Assembly: GCA_963969365.1 (NCBI GenBank)
Contig: OZ017750.1
Location: 2,294,001-2,358,000 of the forward strand
Direction of reading: 5' to 3'
Length of the DNA: 64,000 nt
From: Asterochloris sp. CNOR1
Taxonomy: Eukaryota; Chlorophyta; Trebouxiophyceae; Trebouxiales; Trebouxiaceae
In this document: positions 12,806 through 24,286 of the stretch, piece by piece
How positions within the stretch are numbered: the first letter of the stretch is position 1
Layout: each line of letters opens with the position of its first letter
Translations under genes and position numbers: made by a program
The notes under the pieces: generated by a model
Seen by the model: only the letters and a program-made list of their open reading frames with translations
Told to the model about the DNA's origin: nothing
Database searches by the model: none

Positions 12806-13286
12806 GCTGCAGGTGTGACTTAGGCATATCCTAGAAGGGTTGATGTTTGGAGGGAAAGCATTTACAATTGGAAAATGGTGTCATTGGACACCATGGAAGT
12901 TCAGTGCTGCGGGAGAAATATCATTACGCACAAGGTAAAGCAGGGGCATTTACAGATCAGGGGATTGGAAACCATGTTGGGTGATTGTTGGTGTGACATT
13001 CTAGTGCATCATTCTGCATGTGCATTTTCGACTCCTATGCAATGGGGCATTGCATTGACATTTCAGACCGGACCGCATGCAGCTCTGCAACCCCAAGCAA
13101 ACTGGCGAGCAGCAAAAGCAAAGCTGTAATCAACTGTGAGGGTGGGGCCAGACTGGGAACCAGGCTGGGCAGACTGCTGTCCATCGAAGCAGATCAGTGC
13201 AGGCTCAATCTGAGCTGCCCAGCGCCCCTGCGATACCTCTACATGACTTCTAGCCGACAGCTCAAACAAGAGAGGCGCATGAAGGG
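12806..13286. other. Intergenic region upstream of the NOM1 homologue
   Basis: About 480 bp between the stop of the long minus-strand gene and the start of the NOM1 homologue on the same strand. It presumably contains the 3' UTR of the former and the promoter of the latter. I see no supported coding sequence in it. Confidence 0.5.
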
Positions 13287-16200
13287 TCAGTGCCCTGGTG
13301 CGATGTGGTCCAAAAGTGCCTCAATATCTGCAAGCAAACGGCACGCCTACCGCGAAGGGTCCATGTCAAGGACCAAAGCAGCAAAGCTGTTCACAGAGGG
13401 CTTGAGGTGCTGTGCATGTACCCATGTAAGTACAATCTACCATCTGGTAGCTGGAGAAGGTGCTGAGAGGGTACCAAGAGAGGGCTGAGAGGATGCAAAA
13501 GGGAGCATGGTGCAGGGGAAGGTGGTGAAAGCCTACATCACCATCAGCCAGACATGATGCTGGGGAGGAGCCAGAGGTTGGTTCTGGCAATGCATGTGGC
13601 AGTACATGCCAGGACATGCTGCACTCACCCCTGCCCATGCTGGTGGTGTGCTCCACAGCAGCCCTGATGTTCTTGGATGCCTGGCGGTGTAGGCTGACCA
13701 ATGCATCCACTGCCTGCAGGCCAACATTGTCTAGGGTAAGCCAACCTGGTGGGACACCTGCATGCAGCGCAACTGCTTCCAGAGGACCTGAGAGGCATTT
13801 GCAAGAGTCTGCTCATCTGGCCTATCCTGGAGAGCCACAGACCTAATGCTGATGCACTGGGCACCCTGCGCTGGCAGAGGCATTAAGCACAGATCAAATG
13901 CACATGCCTGCAATCCAGCACCCACCTGCTTGCCTGCACACTGCGGATCACTTGACAGGCCTCCTCGTGCTGAGGCAAGCACAGGAAGTGTATCAGGACA
14001 TGCTGAAACACAAGACCGAACTCCCTCAGACCATGCCCCACCTGCACAGCATCCCGGATGCTCTGCTGGTGCTGCAAGCTGGGGGGGGCAGCGCTGGTGT
14101 CTGCCTGAGGGGGGGGGCGCACCCCCCGCACGGCAGGCCGCCCTGTGCCCGGCACCGGCGCCAGCAGCACACTGAGGTCCGCCGCCTCGGGGCGCGCCGC
14201 AGGGAAGACCGTGTTCTCCTTGGGGCGAGTGTCAAAGGTGCCTCCCAGGCGGCTGGCAGTCAATGGCTGGGCTGGGGCGAGGGCAGCGCTGGGCACCGCG
14301 CGCGGGATCTACAGGCAGCAGGAGCAGGCAGGCTCATCAGCTCGTCATCAAGCAAGCGGGCAGGATCATGACAGCAGACAGCACAATGCTTGCAGCTTGG
14401 CCATCATCAATCGCAGAGTTACACTGGCTGAACCGCTCAAGATGATAGTGATGGGCAGGCTAGCCAACAATGCTTGCAGCTGGGTCATCAGCGATTGCAG
14501 AATCACACTGGCTGTACCGCTCAAGATGATAGTGATGGGCAGGCTAGCCAACGATGCTTGCAGCTGGGCCATCAGCGATTGCAGAATTGCACTGGCTGAA
14601 GCGCTCAGGATGATCGTGATGGGCAGGCTGGCTGACCTGAAGGGACTGATGGACCATGCGAGGGGTCAGTGTGGAATCTGACCCCTCCCACAGCTGGACC
14701 AGTGCAGCTTCCTCCTTTGCATTCAGCTGCACCAGAGCTGCCTGCAGGCAAACACCTTCCAGGCTTGGTCTTGAGCCCAGCCATGCCAGGCATGAGGTGT
14801 CCGTAATAACCATGCTCCATGAAGCAGCAGGTGCCAGCAGCACCTGGCTCCAAATCTAGAGATAGTCCAGTCAGACTGAGCATCTCCATGAACTGTAGTT
14901 GCCAAGCGGAGGCCACCAAAAGGGCAGCTGTCAAGCACAGCTGCGAAGCCTAGGGCGACGTCAGGCTCATGTGTAGAGCCCAGCTCACCAGCAGGGTAGC
15001 TGTCAGGCATGGATGCGAAGCTTAGCTCACCAGCAGGGCAGCTCTCAAAGCATCAGTTGTGAAGCCTTGCTCACCTGGGCCTGTGACAGCTCTGGCTCCA
15101 TCAGGTCTGCCTGTCGCAAGAGGTCATCAAAGTCCTCTTCCTGTGCCGTAAGCACTGCCTGCTCCGGCACGTACTCCCACAGGCCGTGCTTGTCATCAGG
15201 GGCCCGCGACCCCCTGTACATCTGCTGCTGCTGGGCACTCCTGCCAGGCTGGTTGGGGGCCACAGGCTGTGCCTGGCTGCGTGCTGCGTGCCCACCCTCG
15301 CCTGCTGCTTGCTCGGCCTGCTTGGTGAGGAGCGCGTCCCCAGCTTGCGCCTCTGCAAGGCCCTGCTGTGGCACAAACCCCCACATCACCGTCTTCCTCT
15401 CTGCTTCCAGCAGCCTGCGCTGGGCGCTCCTGCCACCGCGACGCGGCATACCGGGCTGATCCGCCGTCCCCTGGCCAGATGCGGCCGCCGGCGGTGGCAT
15501 GGGCTGCCGGGACGCAGCAGAGGCTGCACCAGCCCGTAGGTGTTGGCGTTGTGGCGGGCCTGCCAGCGGCGAGCTCTGCAGGCGCTTCCCTGAGTCCGGC
15601 GGCTGGTCTGCTGGTGGCTTGTCTGCCCTACGTGGGGTCCCGGGTGCCGGCCGTGCCGCAGCAGCAGCTGCAGGCCGCGTCTTGGGCGGCAAAAGGCCCC
15701 CGTAGGCTGCAGCTGCAGACTTGCGGTCGTCATTCACAGCCTGCGAGGGCTTGACCACCACCTTGGCCCTGGCAGCCGCAGCGAGCTCCTGAGCCTGCAG
15801 AGCCAAGACATCTGCAAGGTTGCCAAATGAGGCAAGGATCCTAGCCATAGTCAGCAGACATGAGACAGATGCTGGGGATCTGGGGCTTCTAGCTGCTCCT
15901 GCTCACACAGCTGGCCCTTTGGTTGAGCCAGTGGCACAATAGTTGCTTCAGAACATGTGTCTTAAGTGAAACCACCACTCATCACCCAGGCCCTGCAACA
16001 TACCTTGAGCCTGGTGGCCACGCTTTGGTCGATGTCCCGATCCAGCTCTGCTGGATCTGTGACCCTGTCCTGCTCAGGCACAAAGTACCACAGCTGGTCT
16101 CCCTGATCGGGCATTGCACCCCGCCGCCTGCCCCGCGCTGCTGCAGAGGAGCTGGCTGCCAAGCTGGTCGCTGAGCCTGGCTGCCTGGCAGAGCTGCCTG

Positions 16201-19200
16201 CTGCCAAGCCTGGATGTCTGGCGAGCATGGCTTGCGCCTCGGCATCCAGGGCTGCCAAGTCTTCGTCGTCCACACCAGAAGCAGCCGGCATGGCAGCCAG
16301 CTCGGCCTGCCTGGAGGTGCTGACAGCGAGTTTAGCTGGCCCCACTGCTTGGGGCATGTACACGTCTGCCTGCCCTGCTCGCCGCCTGGCTCTCGCAGGG
16401 GCCTTCATAGCAGAGGCAGCCAGCCCAGGCGCTGCTGCCTGGGGCTCAGCTGCAGCAACTGCCGCAGCATTGGGGGCCCGTATCTGGTATAGGGAGGGCT
16501 GCGGCGGCGGCCGACTGTTAGGCGCAGGCGCTGTGCCAGCAGGGGCGGCGGGAAGGGGCGGACGGATCATGTTCAGCGACGGCTGTGGAGCTAGCCTGGG
16601 CGGCTGCAGGAAGGGGGACACGCCCTGACCTGCAGATGCTGGCTGCTCATGTGGCCTCGGGTCCGTGCTGGCTGAGTCTGGCACGCTGCCTCTATCTGAG
16701 GCGGTACCCTCCAGCTGCATGGCCAGCAGCTCATCATTGTCGTCCTGACCCGCTGCCCCTGCAGAGCGCAGCTGCAGGGGGGAGGCAGCCCTGTGAGGTG
16801 CACCAGATAGCCAGTGCTGCTGTAGGAAGCCAGTCAGGCAAGACCACATTGCAGCACTGAACACCCCAAGGATGCGTGCTCCCTCAAGGAACAGTACATC
16901 AGCATCAGGCACAGCAAGATGCCAGAGGGCTGGGGATGCGCAAATGTGATGAAGCACCAAGGCCGGGAAGGGCAGGCCTAATGATTGCAGGTTCAAAGAA
17001 AAGGGGCTCAATCTACCTGTGCACGAAGGCGCCCGCCTTCACTGCCAAGACTCTGGGCTGGAGACTGCATCTCCACCCCTGGGTCAGCCGTCTCAGGCAC
17101 AAAATACCACAGGTCCTTGCCAGTGTCTGCCAGTGCCGCCCGCCGCCGTGCTGCTTCTGCAACAAGATCAGCCATGATGCTTGGTGCCTAAAATGCTAGG
17201 CTTGCAGCAGGAGACAGGCAAGCACCCACTCATGAGATCGAGACACCAGCCAGATGGCATAGCAACAGTCCGTACACAATACCGAGCTTGACAATCTGGG
17301 GGCGCAGCAAGGAAGCAGCCACCGGCCACAGCACCTTTGCACAGTAACACCCAGACATGGGACTCAAACAAGCCACATAGGCCGCAGCACCATCAGGGCG
17401 CGGGATGGCTTGGGCCCACCTGTTTTTGCAGCAGCAGACGCAGGCTGCCTGGGGGTGCCTGCTCCTGGTGCCAGCAGCCGCTCAGCCGTCCTCAGGCTCA
17501 TGCCCTGTGCCAGGTCTGCCAGTCCCCGCTCTGGCTGTGGCTGCATCACTCCTGCCAGGGCAGCAGGCTGTGGTCTGGGGCGCTGCTGATGGGCAACAGC
17601 TCCCGCTGTCTGACCAGAACCTGCAAGCGTGCACAGCAGGTTGGTGCCATGTCTGTAGGAAAGGCCTGCAAGAGGTGCTCATCTGCCGTTACACGCCCCT
17701 CAGGCAAGTCGGACACTGCAATGGGTACAAGATCAGCACAGGTTTCATAGGCCCCCAGACGCGGGAATCAGACACATGCAGAGCAGCTTGCTCACCAAGC
17801 AGAGCGCCTGACATCCCTGCTGATGGCCCCGCCAGGGCTGCTGCATAGGCATTGGCCTCTTCCTGCAGACTGGCTGCAGCCAGCAAACGCTCGCTGGCGC
17901 TTGGCTGCGGCGCCAGGCCGTTGCCATCTGGTGCCCACTGCACGTCTGCCGCCTGCAGGCAACCAATTGATTGAAGGTCTACAGGCGATACCCATTCGCA
18001 TCACTCCTCATGTATCCATCTGCAATGGCTATGTAGGGTGCTGAACACATGGCGCAATCTGCCACTGTCATGCTGTTTCCAGCCGACAACGTGCGTCTGG
18101 GGCGGCTTAGAAGAATGTGCTCACCTGCTCAGCCAACAAGCTGCGCTGCTGCTGCAGCAGCGTCTTCATGCCTGCCGACATGGGCCTGTTCTGCTGCTGC
18201 AGAGGATGCAGGTGGCTGGCAACAGCAGCTGCCCGGTCCGCTGCACCTGCCTCAGCTGCGGACAGCCTCTGGGCAGCAGCACCTGCCTTCAAGCGCTGCT
18301 GCTGTGGCAACAAGCGAGTAGCAGCTGCTTGCACAGCAGCAGCGTCAAGGCTGCCTGTCCTTGATGGTGACTGCAGTCCACTGCCTCTGGCAGAAGGCTG
18401 CTGCTCTGGCGTGCCAGTGCTAGACGCACTCTGGCCTGCCACAGCCAGCCTGTACACAGGCCGCTGCTGATGTTGCAGCTGAGCAGCAGCATTGGTCGGC
18501 TGCTGATCACGGCTCTGTTGGCGCCCTGCACTGCTGGCGGCATTGCCCTGCTGGCTGGGCACCTGAACCAGTGCCTCCAGGGCTGCATGCTGCCCTTCAG
18601 CAGGTGTGTCAATGCCATAGGCTGCCTCCTGCAGGGCCTCCTGCTCCTGCAGCATTGTTGACTGTTGCCTGATGACCTGCTGCAGGGCAGCAGACATGGG
18701 GCGCGGCTGCCGCAGAACCTCTAGCTGGCGTCGGGGATGCAACCCTGGTTGAGGGGCACCCAGCCCCAAAGCACTTAACTGCAGGGCTAGCTGCGCATCG
18801 GCAGCCTGCTGCACATCTGCAGCCTGCTGCGGCCCTGCTGGCTGCTGCCCAGGCCTTGCGGGCAGGCTACGAGGCTCTGAGCCTGTTTGAGCCTGTCGGG
18901 GATGCAACCCTGCTTGAGGGGCACCAGGCCCTACAGCACTTGACAGCAGGGCCGCCTTGCCAAAGCCCTGCAGCTGGGCTAGCTGCGCATCAGCAGCCTG
19001 CTGCAGCCCTGCTTGCTGCTGCCCAGGCCTCGCGGGCAGGCTCTGAGGCTCTGAGCCTGGTTGAGCCTGTCGGGGATGCAACCCTGCTTGAGGGGCACCC
19101 TGCCCCACAGCACTCGACTGCAGAGCTGCCTCTGCAAAGCCCTGCAGCTGGGCTAGCTGCGCATCAGCAGCCTGCTGCGGCCCTGCTGGCTGCTGCCCAG

Positions 19201-22200
19201 GCCTTGCGGGCAGGCGACGTGGCTCTGAGCCTATTTGAGCCCGTCGGGGATGCAACCCTGCTTGAGGGGCACCCGGCCCCACAGCACTGGACTGCAGGCC
19301 TGCCTCGGCGAAGCCCTGCAGCTGGGCTAGCCATGCATCAGCAGGCCGCTGTGGCCCTGCTGGCTGCTGCCCAGGCCTTGCGGGCAGGCGACGAGGCTCT
19401 GAGCCTGGTTGAGCCTGTTGGGGATGCAACCCTGCTTGAGGGGCACCCGGCCCCACAGCACTGGACTGCAGGCCTGCCTCGGCAAAGCCCTGCAGCTGGG
19501 CTAGCTGCACATCAGCAGCCTGCTGAGCATCAGCATCCTGCTGCAGCCCTGCTGGCTGCTGCCTAGGCCTTGCAGGCAGGCTCTGAGGCTCTGAGCCTGG
19601 TTGAGCCTGTCGGGGATGCAACCCTGCTTGAGGGGCACCCAGCCCCACAGCACTTGACTGCAGGGCTGCCTCGCCAAGTCCCTGCAGCTGGGCTAGCTGC
19701 GCATCAGCAGCCTGCTGCAGCCCTGCTGGCTGCTGCCCAGGCCTCGCGGGCAGGCCCTGAGGCTCTGAGCCTGGTTGAGCCTGTCGGGGATGCAACCCTG
19801 CCTGAGGGGCACCCAGCCCCACAGCACTTGACTGCAGGGCTGCCTTGGCGAAGCCCTGCAGCTGGGCTAACCATGCATCAGCAGGCTGCTGCGTTCCAGC
19901 AGCCTGCTGTGGCCCTGCTGGCTGCTGCCCAGGCCTTGTGGGCAGGCTCTGAGGCTCTGAGCCTGTTAGGGCCTGCGGAGCCTGCCCTGTCTGCTGTGCA
20001 ACTTGCCTGTCCTGGCTCTGCAGCAGCACTGCCTGCTGGTTGACGGCGGACGCAGAACGCTGCTGCTGCAGGCTCTCCAAGCCTTGCAGCTCACTCTGGG
20101 GCCCCGTCGCTGCCCCTGGCCTCCCCACATGCGCAAATGCCGCCAGCTGTGGCGCAACCCCCAACCGTCGTGTTGTCTCTGCCTGCCCAGCACCTTGCTG
20201 GGCCCCAGTGAGCGGGGATGCTGCCGGCTGCAGCTCAGCACCAGACCCTTGCAGCACAGCTCCCTGCCCAGCACCTTGGTGGGGGCCTGCTAGCGACCCA
20301 GCACCCGCCCTTTGCAGCACAGGTGTCTCCACAGCACCCTGCTGGAGACCGCCAGACAAGAGCTGCTGCTGCAAGACGCCCTCCATCCGCAACTGCTGGC
20401 GACTCAGGTCTCGCTGAGCCTCTGCAGGGCGCTGAGGCCCTGCTTCTGGCTCTCCTGCCTGCATCTGCCCCAGCTGCTCTGCAACGACCTGCTTCAGAGC
20501 AGCTGACATTGGGCGCAGCTGCTTGATGCTGCCCAAGGGGCCCCCAGATTGTCGCACGGGGAGGCCACGGCTGCTCAAAAGTGAGGGTCCTGGTAGGGCA
20601 CTGCTCCTGGACTGCTGCCCAGGCTCTGCACGAGTGCAGGTCCAACCTGAATCAAATGCAGAGATCAGCTGTCTGGTTTTGATGCAGAATTGCAGCACAC
20701 ATCTGGTTCAGCCTGAAGAATTTCGAGTGCCAGACGCTTTACAGGGGCCGCGTTGCTTGCAGACACCTCTGACCAGCCTGCAGCAATGGCAGCTGTGGTC
20801 ATGCAATCCGGCAGCAGCAGTCTGTACCTTGAGCCTGTGCTGCAGCAGCACCAGCCTGCCCAGGTAAGCCATCGTCCGCAGTTGCTGCAGCAAGGCGCGC
20901 CAGCTGCTGCGCTGTGCCCTCGAGATCTGTATCAAGCCTCGCCAGCCCAGCAGAGCCCTGCTCATGCTCAGCAGCCTCCTGCACAGCCAGAAGCTCCTGC
21001 AGCTGCTGCAGGTCCCCATCTGACAGGCCCTGATGCATCTGCTGCTCCTGCAGCACCTGGCGCAGGGCAGCTGACATGGGGCGTGGCTGCCTGAGGCCTC
21101 TCAACACACCAGAGGGGCGCAGCGAGCCGCTGGGACGCTGCTCCCAATTGGCCTGCTGCACCAGCTCTGCAGGCTGCTGCCAAGCAGCATCTGCTGTGTC
21201 ATGTCCCTGCACGATTGCTAGGGCCGGGATGGCAGCTGGCCTGCCAGCCTCTTCTGCCTCCTGCTGCTGCTGCCTGTCAGCAGTAACAGGCTGCCACAAC
21301 GACGACAGCCTCTCCTGCTCGGTGTCAGCAGTGTCTGACTGCTGCAGAGACAGCAGCTTCTCCTTGAGCACCGACGCCTCAGCCTCAACCTGTATCCACT
21401 CACTGCCAGTGCCAACATTGCTGGCATCAGACGATGCACCAGCCTCCCGTCGAGCAGCCTGAGCGTCCTCCTGCTCGGCAGCCACAGCCGCAATGCTGCG
21501 TTGGGCTGGGGGCCCGGCCATGGTTCGCAGGAGCGCAGGGCTGACCCCCTTCAAGACAGCCGCTTTGGCTGCTGCAGCTTCCAGTGCTGCCCCAGACGCC
21601 ACACGAAGTGGCACCATGGGCACTGCAGCAGTGTGCTCTTCGGTCTGGCTCAAGCGCCCCCGCTCTGAGCTGAGCCTGGCACCCAGAGGCAGACCGGCAC
21701 GTAAGTGGCTCGTGCCGGGCATGCCCTCCTCAGGCAAGTCGACAAGGCCCTGGTCTGTGCCAGCCCTGGGCCCCAGAGGTGAGACAGCATGGCCCAGACT
21801 GCCGCCAGGCCTGCTCCCCGCAGATGATGTTGGGGCAGCCCCGGTATGAAGCATGCCTGCCCGTGGCTTCGCCGCACCAGTCTGCTGGCATGCGGTGCCA
21901 GCCGCAAGCGCAGGAGCTGTGTCATCCAGAGACAGATTCTCAATGTCAGGCAAGTCCCTGTCACCCGCCAGAGCCAGCAGCACGGGCCTGTCAGGGATCT
22001 GCACAGGCAGGGCAAAGCAGATGTCAGGATGGCGGCCAAGAAGCCTGTAGCACCAGCAGGCTTGAGACGAGGCAACACATACTGGCCCGCTCCTGACTGC
22101 TATGAAGGCGCTCAGCTGAGTGACATGCAGATCTGCAAAGCCACTGGGCCCTGCTGGATGCCATTACGTCAACTCAGTGGTGCTGTAGCCCAGTGTGCTG

Positions 22201-24000
22201 TGGCTGAGCTGACTGATATACCTAGCACCCAGAGTCCACACCAGACTGCATAGCAGCACCAGGTAGGCCACTGTCTGTGCAAGGTGGAACATATCTGCTC
22301 ACCACTGCGCGCTGTCCAGCGCTTGCAGCAGAGCCTTCATCAGCAGCGCTGCCAGGGAGCTGCAGATCCTGCGCCACACCACCGGCTGAGTCCAGCACCC
22401 CCAGCTGGTGCCAGGGCAGGTCCTCAGTGTCAGGCCTTGCAGCACCTGCTGGCGGGGGGACGAGCTCTGCATCCCCCAGGTGGCTGCCCCGCGGGCCCTG
22501 GACATGCCACAGGGCAGAGTCATCCCGCTGCGCCATGTCTCCCAGGCGCTGCTGCTGCACACGGTGTGCAGCAGCAGCTGTCCCTGGACGGGGCACAGCC
22601 TGGGCCCCCTCCGCCTGCTGGGGCCCGCCCGGCTCACGCTCGGCCCCATCCTGGCTGCGGTCGGCCCTGGACAGGCTGAAGCGCTGCAGGTACTGCTGGA
22701 CCTGGGTTGTGCCACCCTGCTGGACGGTGCCACCTGCCTGCTCGGCATCTGACCATGCCTGCTGCCCCTGCCGCTGCTGCTGTGCAGGCTCCTGAGCATC
22801 CCAGGCCAGACCGGGTTTCGCAGGCAACTCTGGGCTCCTGCCCTGCATTCGGGCGTCCTGCTGCAAGCGTCTGCCAGCCATGGCACCCTCTGTCTGCGGC
22901 CGCTGCTGTTGGAGCTTGCCCATGGCAGCCTCAGTCTCCTTAAACAGGTCCTCCGCGCTGAAGAGAGCGTCCTCCAGAGGCACGCCAGCTTGCAGCAGCT
23001 GCAGGCGTGCATCTGGCGACAGGGTGGTGCTGGACTTGTGCACCCTGTCCACTCCCTGGCTGACAGGTGCCGGAGATGGGCCAGCCCCCCCTGAGCTGTC
23101 CTCTGGTGTGCCTGCACGCTGCTGGCTGCGGCGGGCGCCGCCACGAGAGAATGGGCTGAGCTTCAGTCGAGCGCTGGTCCAGCCAGCCTGGAGGATACAC
23201 ACCAGGGTCAGACGCTCATGTCATTGATCACAGCAGCAGGAGCACTGCTTGGTCTGCCTGCTGCTCATTGCTGGGCAGGCCAGTTGCCACCCCTGCAGAA
23301 CGCTGCAGTTTTGCCTCAAACAGGTGTGCAGCAACACTTGACGGTTGGTCAGCTTGGGGAGGTGTGGAACAGCTGGCGGTTGAGCTTGGCAGTGGCTTTC
23401 TTCACTGAGCTCACCTCCCTGACTGTGCAAGCACTGCAGGCAGGAACTGGTCGCATCTCACCTTGGGGGGTTTCCACAGCCGCCCTGGGGCCTCCTGCTC
23501 TTCAAGCGTTGCAGGTCCCTGCAGCTTCCTGCTGGGCGCCTTGCCCTTGATCAGCTCCTGTCCTGCCTTGGAGGCAGCTAGTGGCTCCTGGTAGGGGGAG
23601 AACATCCTCTCTTTGTTCCTCCTCTCTGGTGCAGACTTGGATGAGCGCGCTGCACTGCTCACATCATCCTCATCAGACGCGTCCCGGACTTGCTCATACT
23701 GCAGCATGAGAAACTGCTGTCAGCATCCACTTCTGGCTACACATCAAATTATGCAACATGGATGGCTTCCTTCATTTTGGCTCAGATGTGCAGTGAAGCA
23801 GAGAGAGGCATGACGGCAAGAAGGCAAACCCTGGTGCTGCGCAAACTCACGGGGTGCCTTTCCATGGAGAGTGCTCGAAACATGCGGTCCACAATGCTGC
23901 CCTGCTTGTGCGGCTTGGGTGTCGGGGACGGAGGCAGCAGGCTGCTGGAGTCCCCATCTTGGTCTGTTGGCTCAGGCAGCACCTGCAGGGATTCCAGCAA
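13287..24000 (-). CDS. Gln/Ala-rich tandem-repeat protein; probable C-terminal tail of the upstream polycystin, or a separate gene
   Basis: A long series of minus-strand exons with strongly biased composition and no known domain. From 5' to 3' it holds an acidic/basic segment (about 23.98-23.45 kb), a Gln-rich exon (about 23.2-22.3 kb), a large exon beginning with DLPDIENLSLDD (about 22.0-20.85 kb), and a 2.5 kb exon with a 58-residue tandem repeat (20.65-18.1 kb). Exons containing LWYFVPE-type motifs follow (about 17.1, 16.1, 15.4 and 15.2 kb). Short helical exons end in RDIEALLDHIAPGH with TGA at 13289-13287. Two short motifs recur: RPMSAAL.QV near exon ends, and W-x-F/Y-V-P-E/Q. No clear start codon or promoter gap separates it from the polycystin exons upstream, so a very long cytosolic tail is my first choice. 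The evidence is only intron spacing and open frames. Role unknown. Confidence 0.55.
14374..14640. repeat. Three-copy intronic tandem repeat, about 75 bp unit
   Basis: The plus strand shows three successive units, each containing ACAATGCTTGCAGCT or a close variant, then a GGCCATCATC/GGTCATCAGC stretch, then CTCAAGATGATAGTGATGGG (the third unit varies slightly), then CAGGCTAGCC. The units are about 75 bp apart and differ by a few substitutions, so the duplication is fairly recent. It lies in an intron of the minus-strand gene, just 5' of the exon that ends in QQSIRDAVQ. Confidence 0.85.
14890..15085. repeat. Degenerate copies of an exon donor end inside the next intron
   Basis: On the minus strand an exon ends near 15079 with CTGTCACAGGCCCAG followed by a GTGAGCAAGG donor. 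Downstream in the intron the plus strand shows repeated blocks: AGCTCACCAGCAGGGTAGCT, then AGCTCACCAGCAGGGCAGCT, each with a nearby GATGCGAAGC or GCTGCGAAGC. The unit is about 55-60 bp and there are about three copies. Each keeps a GTGAGC donor-like core on the minus strand. Confidence 0.65.
18720..19990 (-). repeat. 174-bp (58-residue) in-frame tandem repeat, about 7 copies
   Basis: Successive copies of a block holding CGGGGATGCAACCCTGCTTG (plus strand) begin near 18897, 19071, 19244, 19419, 19611 and 19784, with a partial copy at 18726. Spacing is 173-175 bp except one 192-bp interval. On the minus strand each unit encodes 58 residues including QLAQLQGFAEAALQSSAVG, APQAGLHPRQAQPGSEP and LPARPGQQPAGPQ. 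The 192-bp unit has an extra six residues. Copies are 85-95% alike by eye, so the array is young or homogenised. Period and reading frame agree (174 = 3 x 58), as expected for coding selection. Confidence 0.95.
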
Positions 24001-24286
24001 TGTCAGCCATCAGCCCAATGCTTTGCTCCCACAGATCAGCAGGCCGCCAGCGTCCCCATCTCCCCTACTGGCTGCGGCAGCACCTTCAGTGCTGAGCACA
24101 TACACGCAGCCAAGGTGGAAACATGAATGGCCAGGGACTGGCTAGCTAGCCACCATTGCTGCAGCTAAATTTGAGCCAGCACCTGTCCTCCTGTTCAGCA
24201 AAGGTGAAGAGCAGGCAAAGCACAGTGCATGCGCCATGCCAACATCTGCAAAGCTGATCCTGCATCCTGCTGCTGCCAAGCACACC

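Noticed and set aside
13366-13440. Extra penultimate exon reading HLKPSVNSFAALVLDMDPS
   Set aside because: Its phase does not fit the preceding exon end (phase 1). Splicing straight to the last exon gives RDIEALLDHIAPGH and a stop in frame, so I left it out; it could be an alternative exon.
18856-20043. Two plus-strand ORFs built of a 58-residue repeat (EALSLVEPVGDATLLEGHPA)
   Set aside because: Antisense of the minus-strand 58-residue repeat exon. The minus frame is open for 863 codons and continues the exon series, so the plus frame is a by-product of the repeat.
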